Shown in pieces: positions 6,317-6,737 of a stretch of 6,737 bases of DNA. The translations under genes were made by a program, and so were the position numbers. How positions within the stretch are numbered: position 1 is the first letter of the stretch; the number at the start of each line of letters is the position of its first letter. Source of the stretch: Thermococci archaeon (GTDB lineage Archaea; Methanobacteriota_B; Thermococci; Methanofastidiosales; B48-G16); contig DAOVEQ010000060.1 of assembly GCA_030668905.1 (NCBI GenBank), forward strand, positions 1-6,737. The letters are read 5' to 3'. Under the pieces are notes generated by a model. The model did no database searches, was not told the DNA's origin, and was given only the letters and a program-made list of their open reading frames with translations.

Positions 6317-6322
6317 GGTGAT
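6317..6322 (+). promoter_or_regulatory. Ribosome binding site fixing a GTG start (GGTGAT)
   Basis: GGTGAT matches the archaeal Shine-Dalgarno consensus, with the GGTG core 6 nt before the GTG at 6327. An in-frame TAA at 6324-6326 directly precedes that GTG, so translation cannot start further upstream in this frame. Confidence 0.65.
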
Positions 6323-6326
6323 ATAA

Positions 6327-6737
6327 GTGCCGTTAGAATGGAGAAAGATCACAGGAGTTGGAAGAGGTCTCACCAAGTCCGTAGGTAAAATAGCCAAAAG
6401 AAAAAAGAAAGTAGGTAAAAAGATCGGGCTTATAATAGACGGTCCGAATATACTCAGGAAAGAGTTTGGAGTGAACATGGAGCATATAGCCGATATTCTT
6501 AATGATATAGGCGACATAAGGATTGCTAAAGTTATTCTTAACCAGTACGCATCACAGGGATTGATAGAGGCCATAGCTAATCAGGGCTTTGAAGTGATCG
6601 TCGTTGCGGGAGACACAGATGTGATGATGGGAATGATTTCTATGGAACTTATACACAATGAGAATATTGACACAGTAGCTCTGGCTACAAGAGATGCAGA
6701 TTTTCTTCCTATCATAAACAAAGCTAAAGAATACGGA
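6327..6737 (+). CDS. NYN-domain (PIN-like) archaeal protein, TIGR00288-type, 3'-truncated by the window edge
   Basis: The first 137 codons of a protein that runs off the right edge. It starts at GTG 6327, directly after an in-frame TAA and behind a GGTGAT ribosome binding site. A basic N-terminal segment rich in Lys and Arg (about 6-32) precedes a NYN domain with IGLIIDGPNILRKEF (33-47; Asp38 and Asn41), NQYASQGLIEA (72-82), AGDTDVMM (94-101; Asp96 and Asp98) and ATRDADFLPIINKAKEYG (120-137; Asp123 and Asp125). These acidic residues form the PIN-like metal-binding site. I recognise the pattern as the conserved archaeal family TIGR00288. NYN domains are generally associated with RNA cleavage or processing, but the target of this family is not known to me. 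Full-length members are only somewhat longer, so probably a few tens of residues are missing. It is transcribed divergently from the kinase operon. Confidence 0.85.
   Translation, partial: MPLEWRKITGVGRGLTKSVGKIAKRKKKVGKKIGLIIDGPNILRKEFGVNMEHIADILNDIGDIRIAKVILNQYASQGLIEAIANQGFEVIVVAGDTDVMMGMISMELIHNENIDTVALATRDADFLPIINKAKEYG

Noticed and set aside
6296..6574. Minus-strand open frame of 92 codons opposite the NYN gene
   Set aside because: The plus strand encodes a clearly recognisable NYN domain with its own ribosome binding site; the antisense frame is a shadow.

Overview
The window looks archaeal, probably from a euryarchaeal lineage, and is AT-rich overall. The evidence is threefold. Both divergent genes at the right end have TATA-box-type promoters followed by GGTG/GAGG ribosome binding sites. 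The window ends in an archaeal NYN-domain protein. The histidine kinase has the 'GHDVGN' phospho-acceptor box that I associate with archaeal kinases. I cannot place the organism more precisely from sequence alone.

Layout: four plus-strand genes run from 1 to 3542 as one tightly packed transcription unit: a 5'-truncated DUF885 metallopeptidase-like protein, nicotinate-nucleotide pyrophosphorylase (nadC), and two tandem Cas4-like PD-(D/E)XK Fe-S nucleases. The gaps and overlaps are 11 bp, then a 4 bp overlap, then a 1 bp overlap, so translational coupling is likely. Convergent to this unit, with only 12 bp between stop codons, is a two-gene minus-strand operon from 6124 down to 3555. It encodes a soluble PAS-GAF-GAF histidine kinase and a stand-alone receiver-domain response regulator, overlapping by 4 bp (ATGA). 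A 202 bp intergenic region (6125-6326) carries promoters for the kinase operon (leftward) and for a 3'-truncated NYN-domain protein (rightward). No tRNA, rRNA, CRISPR array, insertion sequence or other mobile element was recognised, and no stretch over 300 bp lacks a gene.

How the genes may work together: the kinase and receiver form a cytosolic phosphorelay whose output must be a protein partner, because the receiver has no DNA-binding domain. The most unusual part is the pair of diverged Cas4-like paralogues, translationally coupled to each other and to an NAD-biosynthesis gene, with no CRISPR component visible. They could form a heteromeric Fe-S nuclease working in repair or defence outside CRISPR adaptation, but this is inference. 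Two stretches of the kinase gene, the first GAF domain and the extreme C-terminal tail, are clearly richer in G+C than the rest, which suggests a mosaic history.
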